A stretch of DNA of 64,000 nt from Albugo candida (Eukaryota; Oomycota; Peronosporomycetes; Albuginales), in the NCBI GenBank assembly GCA_040437565.1, contig JBDOQK010000012.1, positions 519,429-583,428 of the forward strand. Reading direction: 5' to 3'. The notes under the pieces were generated by a model that worked only from the letters and a program-made list of their open reading frames with translations, did no database searches and was not told the DNA's origin. Each line of letters begins with the position of its first letter. The stretch's first letter is position 1. Below, one piece after another: positions 35,001 through 45,589 of this stretch. Position numbers and translations under genes: made by a program.

Positions 35001-35424
35001 TAGCATAGAGATACAATGTCCGGCTGATATCGTATCTTCGCTGTATCAAGTTCTCAATCGACGTCGGGGTCACATTACACATGACGCTCCAATTGCAGGA
35101 TCACCCTTATACGTCGTTCGAGGCTTTGTTCCCGTCATCGATTCTTTTGGATTAGAAACTGATTTGCGTGTCTTCACACAAGGTCAAGCGTTTATCAAGC
35201 AGCAGTTTGATCATTGGGCTGTGGTGCCAGGGGATCCATTAGATTCATCGGTGGTTTTGCGTCCACTAGAGCCAGCACCTGTCAACGACCTCGCTCGTGA
35301 ATTTATGATCAAAACGCGGCGAAGAAAAGGATTGAGCGAGGACGTCAATGTCCGAAAGTATTTTGACGAGCAAATGTGGGATGAACTCGTACGCCATGAA
35401 GTCGATCCCGAGCGATTCATCTAG
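32017..35424 (+). CDS. SNU114: U5 snRNP GTPase Snu114 / EFTUD2
   Basis: The translation aligns end to end with EFTUD2. Exons are 32017-32154, then (after an unresolved stretch 32155-32296) 32297-32532, 32588-32959, 33011-33385, 33449-34413, 34468-34573 and 34630-35424. The acidic N-terminus is '[17 protein letters not shown]'. The GTPase motifs are 'GDLHHGKT', 'DCPGHVNF' (usually DTPGH or DAPGH) and 'NKVDRLI'. EF-2-like domains II-V follow, with '[15 protein letters not shown]', '[19 protein letters not shown]', '[17 protein letters not shown]' and '[12 protein letters not shown]'. Snu114 drives Brr2-dependent rearrangement of the spliceosome. Intron 1 may contain a small exon, since phase demands one extra base before 32297. 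Confidence 0.95.
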
Positions 35425-35471
35425 TAATATACGCGTTTTCTACATCTTTGAATAATGTGCTAATGCCAACC

Positions 35472-35904
35472 CTAAAAGAAATCATGACGAGCTATTCGAG
35501 TAGCTCTTTTATCGCGCCGATTCTGTCGCGAGATCACCTTTTTGTGCGAGTCAAGCACGTGAGGCTTGATTGGAACTCCCAGTCGTTGAGCGAGGGCACC
35601 GAATCCTCCATGTTTCTTTCGTATTGCGTAAACAAGAGCCGTATATCCGAGTTCCTTGAGCACTTTTGTTTCCGGGTAGGGGGTCTTCAGATTGTGGCGT
35701 TGACGAATGAAATCAAGTTCCTAGTAAGGAAACAATCACAATTCTTAAGATCGGTACTTATCCAATCTGGTCGCTGACCTTCACGACGGCGTTGATGTCA
35801 TTCCATTTGTTGTTGCTGTGTGTGCATGCTACTTGCTGGAAGTGGCGTCGCCACAGCAGGCGAACAGAACGTTCTATACAGTGTAGCCGTTCAAAACGCA
35901 TCAT
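35472..35904 (-). CDS. Small protein with HGGF-type helical repeat
   Basis: Two exons (35904-35779 and 35720-35472), joined over a 58-nt intron, give 124 residues. The N-terminus is rich in Arg with hydrophobic residues and no acidic patch ('RSVRLLWRRHFQQ'), which would suit mitochondrial or plastid-type import. The body reads 'NNKWNDINAVVKELDFIRQ', 'YPETKVLKELGYTALVYAI' and 'RKKHGGFGALAQRLGV'. A W-x2-[IL] ... 'L..AI.K.HGGF..-A.RLG' pattern recurs in organellar and chromatin-associated proteins of plants and oomycetes, but its function is not known to me. The gene converges on Snu114 with only 47 bp between the stops. Confidence 0.65.
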
Positions 35905-36275
35905 GCGTCAAGTTTGATTGGTTGTCAGTGAGTTTTGCCATAAGGCTGCGCTAGTCCTTGTTAAATCCACAACGAGCTCACTATATCTATATTGCACATG
36001 ATAAGTCGCATATGATCTGATTGCCGATCATGCTGCAATGTGGTCGCAGTCGCGGTCTACGTAAGTGTCCAGTGAGCTTGCTCCATGATGCTCACCACGG
36101 ATTTTCACCTACTTGTGAGAGTGCTTGACGCTTCGGCCCCTAAAGATACTTCGAATAAGAACCTTGAATAGTTGAAGAAATCGCCAGGTGCCAAAGGAGC
36201 AATTTTCCTGTAAGATCATTCAGATCCATTTCTCTGCTCTCGCGCATCAACTGCTCACTGAGATCGATCAACGGA
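35905..36275. other. Intergenic, no gene seen
   Basis: About 370 bp between the HGGF gene start and the coiled-coil gene stop. No frame, repeat or RNA structure was noticed. Confidence 0.5.
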
Positions 36276-38781
36276 TTAGTATCTTTTATTTATCGACAGA
36301 TCCTGGCAAAGTCGTCCAATTTCCGCTTCAAGTTGTCGTAGGCGTCTTTGTAGCTGATGTTTTTCTTTACGTGCGGTAATTGCTCTGCAGCCTCCTTGCT
36401 CTAATCTGCTCAATCTGTCGGTCAGCTACAGCAAAAGTACGTTTTCCAGGGAGTGACTCGAAGTACAACTGACAACTTACGCCTTGTTTTTCTATGTCAA
36501 GTTTCAGTAAATCGCGTTGCAGTGGCTCGTTTTCACGCCCTTGATACTGCATCATGCTAACAGAATTATTTGCAAAATCAAGGGTTCGGTGGAATGATTT
36601 GTTTGCATGCGGTGTATATGGAAAGGGATGAACTGAAGCTTCTGAGCAAGGGTCGACTGTGTTACTAAGGCTCCTTCTTGCAACTGGTAACAAACATAAT
36701 ATATCTCTGACTCAGCGTCAGCATTCAGTATGTAAAAATCTTACGCTGTATTCGAAGCTGCTCGTATTCAGCTGATGGACTAAGTAGGGGGGGTTGGTGG
36801 GTCAATGCAGACTCGTGTCTAGCACCTCCAAACTTTGGTGATGCATGTTGCGATGGATATGCTTCAGAACTCATCGGAGGGTTCCAATCACTCGGATCAC
36901 AAAGATCTAGAAACAAGAACCTCGGCACAGCAATATAAGATGAACAAAGAGTAGATATTACTCGGTTGTTGGTATGAGTCATGACTCATAGCTACTGATC
37001 TTTGATTGATTGACGTGACGTCTTGTAGCCTCCCCAAATCGCTGCAAGAACGATGCATCGGTGTGGCAATGCGCCGTCTACTCACTTTATCGATCTCCGC
37101 ATAAACATCTCTCGCTTGTTTGACTTCTGGAGGTGTCAAAGCGTTCTGTGGCAGTGTAAACGGGTACGATGTACGAGGAGCTCGTTCCAGATCATGGATT
37201 TTTTGTTCCAGATTTTCAATCGTGCTTTTTGCTTCCATTAGTCTAGTGGCCTGATACACGCTTGCGTGTGACTTGACGGCTGGAGCTTGATCAGAATATA
37301 AAGAGAAGCAAACTTCTTACCTCTTGTGTTTGATTGAAAAGACGAGTATTCAGTAATTTATTTTCTTGCCGCAATGATCCAATTATATCTTCCAGCTCAT
37401 CGCATTTTTTCAAAAGTGTCGAAGTGTGCTCATTTCGTTGAGTGGCGAGTGCACTCAATTCTTTTTGTGCTTTCCCAAGTTCAAAAACAACTTGATGATA
37501 ATCTTTTGTTACTTTGTCTCTCAGAGTATTGGCTTTTTGCATGTCTTCTTGAAATGAATCGTTACAAGCTTGCAAATGGTGGATTTTATCATGTAACATC
37601 AATATTTCGTCGCTTTTTTTCCTTACTTCAGCAACATTTCGCTCATACGCTTTTTTAATCTCTTCAGACTCAATAGCCACTTGCTGATACCTCTCTTCGA
37701 GCAAGCTGTGCCGAGATTGTAGCTGCGTATACATGTCTTGGATTTGTTGTATCTACGCATTTGGATCGTAAAACAAAAAAGATGACGGTTTTAAAAAAGC
37801 AATTCTACATTTGCATCTTGCTCCAGCATTTTGCTTTTCATCCTTTCAGTTTCTTGCAAGTTCAAAGCTGTATTTTTCGGAGCATGAAAAAGATCCATTT
37901 CTCTAGGGTTCCAAGATGGAGGTGGCCANNNNNNNNNNNNNNNNNNNNNNNNNNNNNNNNNNNNNNNNNNNNNNNNNNNNNNNNNNNNNNNNNNNNNNNN
38001 NNNNNNNNNNNNNNNNNNNNNNNNNNNNAAGATGACGGTTTTAAAAAAGCAATTCTACATTTGCATCTTGCTCCAGCATTTTGCTTTTCATCCTTTCAGT
38101 TTCTTGCAAGTTCAAAGCTGTATTTTTCGGAGCATGAAAAAGATCCATTTCTCTAGGGTTCCAAGATGGAGGTGGCCAAAGAGGAGAACAATTCTCTCCT
38201 TCCACAACTTTTGTATAGCATGATGACTCGGTCTGGGCTCCTGGAAAAGGATTGTCGCATTTGTAAAAGTCATCTGGCGGTACAGCATCAGAAGCAAGAT
38301 CTCCATTGGAATCATTTTTCAAGGACGCAGTTTGAAAATAAAGGAATCTGCGCTCGGAGTCACTAAGCAGATGATCCTCGTTTCTGAAGTCGACATGATC
38401 TTCCCACCTTCGTGCGTCTGGAGGTTGTCGATTATGCGTAGTGCTGTCACATGTAGCCGTCTCATCAGCAAATGTAGCAGGTATCATAATCGAGGTCGAT
38501 GCAAGTTCCCGATTTATATCGAAAAAAGAGGTCGAAATTTCACTTTCACACAAGTTTTTCTCCCGGCTCTGACACGTGTATGATTCTTTAACATGCAGCT
38601 CATTGATCGCTATCCGATGCAGCAATCATAAGATGCCTTACTCATTTTTAGCTGTACTTACAACTTACTTACGGGAAGTCTTCTCTATCTCCACACCAAG
38701 GAATTCTTCTGCGTTCAATTCGGTTAATGGCTCGATCACTCGCCAATCCACTGACTGATCGTCCCATGTAGAACGACTCAT
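36276..38781 (-). CDS. Coiled-coil protein, unknown function
   Basis: At least seven exons on the minus strand can be joined by short GT-AG introns, from 'MSRSTWDDQSVDWRVIEPL' at 38781 to the stop at 36276. The first 200 residues are acidic and unstructured. A long coiled coil covers the exon at 37734-37320 ('YTQLQSRHSLLEERYQQ', 'VRKKSDEILMLHDKIHHLQ', 'LEDIIGSLRQENKLL'), and a second helix closes the protein ('LQRDLLKLDIEKQG', 'HQLQRRLRQLEAEIGRL'). The layout recalls centrosomal or basal-body proteins; this is a guess from shape only. A 100-N gap with 150-bp duplicate flanks lies at the intron near 37.9 kb and does not change the coding reading. Confidence 0.65.
37779..38178. repeat. Assembly gap (37929-38028) with duplicated flanks
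   Basis: 37779-37928 and 38029-38178 are 150-bp copies around exactly 100 N, inside the coiled-coil gene. They contain the end of one exon and its intron, so the exon appears twice. Confidence 0.85.
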
Positions 38782-38793
38782 ATAGCGCCCCTA

Positions 38794-39025
38794 TACAAAA
38801 TGTCTCATTCTATACATGGTGGTGTTTACCTGCAAAGGCTCTTATATCATTAAAAGCACNNNNNNNNNNNNNNNNNNNNNNNNNNNNNNNNNNNNNNNNN
38901 NNNNNNNNNNNNNNNNNNNNNNNNNNNNNNNNNNNNNNNNNNNNNNNNNNNNNNNNNNNTACAAAATGTCTCATTCTATACATGGTGGTGTTTACCTGCA
39001 AAGGCTCTTATATCATTAAAAGCAC
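38794..39025. repeat. Assembly gap (38860-38959) with 66-bp duplicated flanks
   Basis: 38794-38859 and 38960-39025 are identical 66-bp copies around exactly 100 N, just upstream of the coiled-coil gene start. Confidence 0.85.
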
Positions 39026-41100
39026 GACGGGATGAGTGCAGCATTCTAAATCTTCACCAATGGAAGCGGTCGTTGTTGCCAGTAACTCCTTTGCATAGAC
39101 CGAAGATGCTTGCACAATGCGCTCGACCCTCGACCTTTCGGTACTGGAATTTGTTTCCAGGATTAAGTAAATCATGATTCGTACACAACACAATGGGAAT
39201 TTCTGTACAACAAGCCGCATCTCGGATTAAGTCGTGTTAGCGCTTCATATCGCCTCAGAAATTGTACACTACTTGACTATGTCTATCGATTCAACAAGAA
39301 GTGCGAGTTTCCTTACAGATAACAAATTCGTAGCTTACAAGGTCCGATGTATCCTCGCGATCAAGCTGCAAGATGGAGCATTACGACGACCGATTTGTCA
39401 ACACCATTATAAGTCGCTTGCGTGACTTTGCAATAGTTGGCTTGATCTCAGCAAAACGATTTCCACCTTAGACAGCTTTGCTTCGTTAAACACTAGGATG
39501 ACACGTTAATATGAAGCGGGGTCTTCAGCAATCGAGAATCCGAAGATGATGATCTTAAGTGTCAAAGGAAGCTTGATTACGTATGCTGCTTGCGACTTCT
39601 CCAATATCTTGAGAATCACGTCCGCTTTTATGAAGCCAAGTCATCGATATCTACCTGAGCACTACCATCCAATCGATTTTGCGCTCCCATCACTGTTACT
39701 GATCCATGAAAATATATGCATTATACGATCTTTAGATGGTTCAAATATTGATCCTACAAAAGGGCAACACATTCATACACTGTTCACATGCCGGATAGAA
39801 GAATTTAGAATTCAGAGCCTTTGTCAGTTTCGACCGCATGCGATGTGAACATACTGACTAGGTATGGGATGATCTTATCCAGATTTTTCTATCATCACGG
39901 GAAGGCTCAACCATCCAATTTGGGAGTCCGCATGGACTTGCATTGTCCAACCCGTCAACACCCAAAATTTGATAGCTTCGCACTTTCATCAAGTTGATTC
40001 TCGTAATGTATCGAAACTTCCGTGCTGCGCTGAGTTAGCACAAAAGCATGGTCGATTTCTTACTCGAATTAGATATTCAATTTCGGCTAGTACGCTTCAT
40101 CGATATGCAGCATGAAAATTCATGAAGTTGAGCTTATTGTTAGCTCCTGATCGGAAGTTTTGTTTAATGAGTTTGCCTATACGCATTGATTGGCCTCTAG
40201 AGGCGCACACAAGCGGTAAGCTGCAACGCGGACAAAAGCGGGTCCTTAGCTGTGCTATAAGGCTGCCATGCATCACTATGTACTTCATGTTCAGCTTCTT
40301 CATCTTGCAAACAGAAAAAATGTGGGCAATTCGGAGAACATCAGAAGAATGCTAACGCGCCCTGAATATGATGTTCTCGGATGAAATACTCTCTCGCTGA
40401 AACAACATGCTTGCGGCACAATGGTAGTGATAACGACGGATCGAGTAAGAAGTAATTCTTCGCACACGTTTATCAAGCTAGTGCATTCCACATTCGTATT
40501 ATTAAAGTCTCGCATTTGAATGGTGAAAAGATAATCGTGCTCGTAACGTCCTTATTTCATTGTTTGATGTCACCTCGAGACGAGTATGATCACAGTAGAC
40601 TTCGCGTAATGTGGGGACAGCTCATATCAATTCTTCGGATGTGAGTCAAATATGGGATGAGCGCTTCCATTTTCGTTCTTCATGAATTTTGCCGTGCATT
40701 TCTGCGCTCATCACATTCAGCTGCAATGCAAAGGCGTTGTCAATTCTTAATCAGCTTTTTTCATTCTGTTAATGCATAAGTGCTTGTCTAAATTGAAACG
40801 AAGGCAGCTTTCAACACTCGATTTTGTTCCGTGCCGAGTAATCGTACAAATTGGAAAAGGGCGTCATGAATGCTGATTCTAGAGCTTGGCAACCCAGGCA
40901 ATCATATGGCTGATTCACTAGACGAAGAAATCATCCATTGACTATTCAGGGACGGTAAGGCTCCAATGCCGCCCATTAAAATTGTGAAAGTCTACGGAGA
41001 GAATCTGATCTCTTTCACATGCGTAACATAGAGAGATTCAGTGTTCTATGCTGCTAAATGATCCTCTTTCAGTTTTTTGAAGTACAGAAGCATTCATTTC
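39026..41100. other. Decayed or non-coding stretch
   Basis: About 2 kb with scattered protein-like scraps on both strands, none longer than about 70 codons and none placed in a family. On the minus strand near 39030-39400, 'LDREDTSDLVSYEFVICKE' and 'IPIVLCTNHDLLNPGNKF' read like former coding sequence, but stops interrupt them. I call no gene here. Confidence 0.4.
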
Positions 41101-41117
41101 GAAGAGTATCGAATTTC

Positions 41118-41870
41118 TCAACGTCTTAAGATACTTGTATTCTCCCAAATTTCTTGGATTTCCCAAAATTTAAAATCGGCAGTGCACAAGCTTTGAATAT
41201 TACAGGATGAAGCGATACGTCGAACTGTCCTATCCTTGAGCATGATTGTAGCATAACGCAGTCCTGTCAAGAATCCACCTCCAGACAATGAATCGCCCAG
41301 TCTGTCGTGAAAGTGAGAATAGTTAGATGTAATGAAGTACACGGCGTTTCACGATGTTTCTATGAAACTCAGCATGAAAGACGCAACAAAGCGCATATCA
41401 CCTCACATGCAGCATGAAATCCCCTAATTCTAGCTACTAAATCAATAAGAGTAGTGTAAGCAAACAAGTCGGGTTTGTAGTCATTCACGAAACCCAATTT
41501 GAATGCTCGAATAGCTTGCGCGATTGGATATGCAGGTTGACTTGCTGGAATGATAGCATTATAAGCTTCTGTTACTTTTATATGGACCATTGATGATGAT
41601 AGGCGTGTGGTCTCCACATCTTGATAATTGGATNNNNNNNNNNNNNNNNNNNNNNNNNNNNNNNNNNNNNNNNNNNNNNNNNNNNNNNNNNNNNNNNNNN
41701 NNNNNNNNNNNNNNNNNNNNNNNNNNNNNNNNNTCTGTTACTTTTATATGGACCATTGATGATGATAGGCGTGTGGTCTCCACATCTTGATAATTGGATG
41801 AGCGACTCAGCATAGTCTAATATATTTTGACTCATATATCATCTCCTCCGTCACGAGGTGCGAGTTCAAC
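41118..41870 (-). pseudogene. PPR-like gene fragment
   Basis: The minus strand encodes a pentatricopeptide-like unit, 'YKPDLFAYTTLIDLVARIR', in the exon at 41617-41410. Short introns connect it to 'KHRETP' and 'LGDSLSGGGFLTGLRYATI' (41290-41118). PPR proteins bind organellar RNA in 35-residue repeats, but only one convincing repeat is seen and no good start codon or targeting peptide is found. A gap with 66-bp duplicated flanks sits in the first exon. It is either a gene relic or the 3' part of a gene cut by the assembly. Confidence 0.4.
41568..41799. repeat. Assembly gap (41634-41733) with 66-bp duplicated flanks
   Basis: 41568-41633 and 41734-41799 are identical 66-bp copies around exactly 100 N. 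Confidence 0.85.
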
Positions 41871-41991
41871 CAGCGGAATAAGGAGCGTATAAGTACATGA
41901 ACTTCAAACTTCTCTCTGTTCCAGTTGTTGCTCTTCTTTCACATGCATTAATGGGGTCTACTATTCAGGGATATCCAAAATCGATTTCAAG

Positions 41992-42738
41992 ATGCGCGAC
42001 GCTCACGAAATGTGGATGATGTTATTGATTACAGTCGTGACGAATATTACGATGTTTCCTGCAGTTTGGTGCTTGCACAAAAGCGGACGTGTTTTTGATG
42101 TATGTCATCGATACCGAATCATTTCTTTATATTTGTTTATACTAAACAGATGATTGTAGACTTGTTTTGGACTGCTCACTGCTATCACATCCTGTTTGTA
42201 TCATATTTGCGATAGTATCGATTCTCCGCTTTGGCTGGATGAGGTTAAGGCGATAGACCAAATCCAATGATTGATCAGATTTCTTTACTCATTCCTCGTT
42301 TAGGGCCAGTGGCATCGCCTGGACAACATCGCAACCATCACGAGCATCGTTTGCTGGATTATATATCTCATGGATATCCAGCAGCGAGTTGTCGAAGAGT
42401 ATACGCAGTATGTTTTATTCATTTTTGTTCTGATCTGTCAGCAAAAGAATCCTTGGGACCCAGCAAACTCGTTCGCACCAATCCTGGGAAGCTTGTTGAT
42501 ACTCATGTTCCGATACATGCTATTCCATCCGATTCCGTCTTATCATAAAAGAGAACTCGGCATGGGATTTCTTTTTTTATTTTGTGGTGTTTGCTTCTAT
42601 ATAAGAGGTTTAGATGACGAGAATGACCCATACCGCTTTTTTCATGGTTGCTGGCATGGACTTTCGGGAATTGCAGCGTACTATAATGTGCGCATATTAG
42701 CAAATAGGCAGAGCGTTCTGCCACTAAAGCAAAAATAA
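41992..42738 (+). CDS. CREST-superfamily membrane protein (TMEM8/myomaker-like, DUF3522)
   Basis: Three exons (41992-42099, 42160-42243, 42304-42738) separated by two 60-nt introns give 208 residues in frame. The protein is almost all hydrophobic segments, about seven. Polar residues of the CREST superfamily fall where expected: 'TAITSCLYHICDS' (Ser and His), 'QWHRLDNIATITSIV' (Asp) and, near the end, 'FFHGCWHGLSG' (two His). The family includes alkaline ceramidases, PAQR receptors, PGAP6/TMEM8 and myomaker, mostly metal-dependent lipid hydrolases. Lipid hydrolysis is therefore inferred from these residues. The start could be extended upstream through another exon. The PAP2 lipid phosphatase follows 50 bp later on the same strand. 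Confidence 0.72.
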
Positions 42739-42787
42739 AGCCAATTAGATAGGTGACCTAAATACTAGAGCCATTCAAATATTCATT

Positions 42788-43584
42788 ATGTCAGCATGGA
42801 GCGATCGCTTTTATGCTCTTGATCTCCGCGCGGCAAGAAACATTTATCGGAGTACGGGTAGCACCTACCAAATGCGTCTACTATGGGAGACGATTTCATA
42901 CACCGGAGATGGACTTTTGTACGGCAAGAATAGTCAGGAGTTTGGCGCGCTTAAGCTGACGGATTACCTTATGCTCTGTGATTAGGTGGATTTTGATAGT
43001 CCTCCCTGTTCTTTTTGTCTTCTGGATGCTTGGGTTTTTAGAAAGGATGAACCAAAATACGAAGTCGTTTATTCGCGAGTTTTACATTTGCATCTTGGTA
43101 TGGAACTCACATGTACTTGAATAGTAACTCATTGACAAGTGTCGCCATCTATAGGTGGACTTGATGGTCATTTTCATTCTAAAAATATCGATTAAGCGAC
43201 AGCGACCACCGCATCATAAAACAGACGCACGATTTGTAGGACCGGATCAGCATTCATTTCCATCAGGGCACGCAACACGCGCTTTGTGCATCACTCGATT
43301 TATTTTCGACTACTCTAGTCGTAATTTTCACAGTAAGACTCACTTGATGCTGCTTCACTGAGATGTTTTTTGATACAGGAAGCCCGGAACACCTCAAATC
43401 GATACTATATGTTAAAGCATCCTGGATTTGCATTTTTACTATTTTTTGGGCGACGATAATATGCTATTCAAGAGTAGCTTTGGGGCGCCATTATCCCTCA
43501 GACGTAGTGGTTGGTGCCTTCGTTGGACTATTATTGGAATATCCGATTGCTTCCTATACGATGAATCACTTCAGTGCAGATTAA
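42788..43584 (+). CDS. PAP2-family lipid phosphatase (PLPP6-like)
   Basis: Four exons (42788-42918, 42986-43097, 43155-43332, 43379-43584) give 208 residues. The three signature motifs of the acid phosphatase superfamily are intact: 'KISIKRQRP', 'SFPSGHATRA' and 'SRVALGRHYPSDVVVG', carrying the nucleophilic and acid-base His residues. Hydrophobic segments flank them ('LWILIVLPVLFVFWML', 'SWICIFTIFWATII'). Size and motif wording resemble PLPP6, which dephosphorylates isoprenoid and presqualene diphosphates; the substrate is inferred. It may be partly co-regulated with the CREST protein 50 bp upstream. A 100-N gap follows, and part of the gene is repeated after it. Confidence 0.87.
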
Positions 43585-44219
43585 ATGAATGTACTTATTA
43601 CCTGGACACCTTGTCTGAATCAATTGACCCTGGAGCAAAAACGATGTAAACGTTCTTGATGCATTTTATGCTGCTATCGACTCAAGGTTAGNNNNNNNNN
43701 NNNNNNNNNNNNNNNNNNNNNNNNNNNNNNNNNNNNNNNNNNNNNNNNNNNNNNNNNNNNNNNNNNNNNNNNNNNNNNNNNNNNNNNNNNNCAGGGCACG
43801 CAACACGCGCTTTGTGCATCACTCGATTTATTTTCGACTACTCTAGTCGTAATTTTCGCAGTAATACTCGCTTGATGATGCTTCACTGAGATGTTTTTTG
43901 ATACAGGAAGCCCGGAACACCTCAAATCGATACTATATGTTGAAGCATCCTGGATTTGCATTTTTACTATTTTTTGGGCGACAATAATATGCTATTCAAG
44001 AGTAGCTTTGGGGCGCCATTATCCCTCAGACGTAGTGGTTGGTGCTTTCGTTGGACTATTATTGGAATATCCGATTGCTTCCTATACGATGAATCACTTC
44101 AGTGCAGATTAAATGAATGTACTTATTCCCTGGACACCTTATCTGAATCGATTGACCCTGGAGCAAAAACGATGTAAACGTTCTTGATGCATGTTATGCT
44201 ACTATCGACTCAAGGTTAT
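43264..44219. repeat. Assembly gap (43692-43791) with duplicated PAP2 gene end
   Basis: 43264-43691 and 43792-44219 are 428-bp near-identical copies around exactly 100 N. The second copy repeats the last one and a half exons of the PAP2 gene (to 44112) with about ten single-base differences. The truncated copy has no start and is most likely the second allele or an unmerged contig end, not a paralogue. Confidence 0.85.
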
Positions 44220-44521
44220 GGTACGCAGGTACAAAGCCACTAATTATTTTGCATACACCTGGACGTGTTGAGGCACGCCAGAGAACTCTGTGTGAGCCCA
44301 TCAACCTGCCAATTTTTCGATTGCATTCGGCCCCTCCCTACGCAATGTGAAATTTCAATTTGTTAATCACCTCATTATTGTTGACTTTGAGTAGGATATC
44401 GATGATGAAATAAAAGTAATTTTCAACAGGCTACTCTAGCTGTTAAAAACTAATCTGGCGCTTGCAAGTGTATCCTTTCCGCAGTCATTAGATCATTGCA
44501 TCAGCGAAATATGGAATATCA
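44220..44521. other. Intergenic, no gene seen
   Basis: About 300 bp 3' to the repeated PAP2 end; no coding or repeat signal. Confidence 0.45.
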
Positions 44522-44881
44522 CATTCGTGTCAGAGATCATCGTGGGCTTTATATAGAACGTAGTGTGAAAAATTGCCTTACTAGAAGAACAAGATATCAC
44601 TCTCATAATGTGATGACAGACCCTAGTGTAAAGGGTAGACATAAATACTATTTCGAGCCATTGCGAGGAAGTCGAAAGCTCCATTGGTTATAGATCTATC
44701 GCATTCGTGTCAGAGATCATCGTGGGCTTTATATAAAATGTAGTGTGGAAAATTGCCTTACTAGAAGAACAAGATATCTCACTCTCATAATGTGATGACA
44801 GACCCTAGTTTAAAGGGTAGACATAAATACTATTTCGAGCCATTGCGAGGATGCCGAAAACTCCATTGGTTATAGATCTAC
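44522..44881. repeat. Tandem duplication of about 180 bp
   Basis: 44522-44701 and 44702-44881 are adjacent direct copies differing at about ten bases and a 2-bp indel. Unlike the gap-flanking copies they are contiguous, with no N between, so the duplication is probably real. The second copy ends inside the first codons of the peptidase gene. The ATG at 44851 corresponds to AAG in the first copy. Confidence 0.85.
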
Positions 44882-45529
44882 TCTCATCATTCACTCGTTT
44901 TGCGAGTGTTTCATACTGCTTACTTCAAGCAGTTGACACCGTCAAGTGCGTAGGACCATCCATGTTACCGACATTGAATCGAAATGGAGACATCGTTCTG
45001 TTGGATAAGGTCACTCCATCATTTCGACCAATTCGGAAGGGTGAAGTGGTGGTTTCCAAGTCTGTGAGCGATCCTAGAAATACTATTTGCAAGCGCGTCA
45101 TTGCAGAGGTAATCTATGGAATTTATACTACCTAACAACGATGGTATGATGTCTCTGCGTTCCGGGCTATATGGTGAATTGCTGCAGGAAGGTGACATGG
45201 TTTGCGTTCGACCAACGTACGCAGGATCGACAGCTGAGTTTCACCGGGTGCTCTTCGCATATTGGCCTGTTTCGTATTTTCAAACTCTAACGATCTATAA
45301 AATGTAATTCCTTTAGATTCCACGGGGATACGTTTGGTTGGAAGGAGATAACAAACATGACTCTCATGATTCGCGAAATTATGGACCTATACCCCGTGCC
45401 ATGATCATCGGGCGTGTGCGAATGCGCGTATGTGTATATTACATTTCGACTGTCATTAGTCCGAGAGTGTTACTACCCGAATTATTTATGCAGATATGGC
45501 CATTGCATCAGGTGCACCGGATCGAATAA
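44851..45529 (+). CDS. Mitochondrial inner-membrane peptidase, IMP1-like (S26 family)
   Basis: Four exons (44851-45108, 45188-45247, 45317-45427, 45494-45529) with introns of 79, 69 and 66 nt give 154 residues in frame, typical for IMP subunits. An N-terminal hydrophobic helix precedes the catalytic Ser in 'CVGPSMLPTL'. The catalytic Lys is in 'NTICKRVIAE', which continues across intron 1 to 'EGDMV'. The conserved 'GYVWLEGDNKHDSHDSRNYG' and 'IGRVRMR' plus 'IWP' complete box E. IMP removes sorting signals from proteins delivered to the intermembrane space. The start codon lies in a recently duplicated segment, so the first dozen residues may be new. Confidence 0.87.
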
Positions 45530-45589
45530 ATCATTTGGCAACAGGAGATCAAAATTGAATAAAATAAGTCGTTTCTAGCGAATACAGCG

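Noticed and set aside
41860-41885. tRNA B-box-like sequence (GAGTTCAACC)
   Set aside because: No matching A box or cloverleaf could be built around it.
43792-44112. Second PAP2 gene
   Set aside because: It is truncated at the gap, lacks the first exons, and differs from the first copy by only a few bases including the 3' flank.
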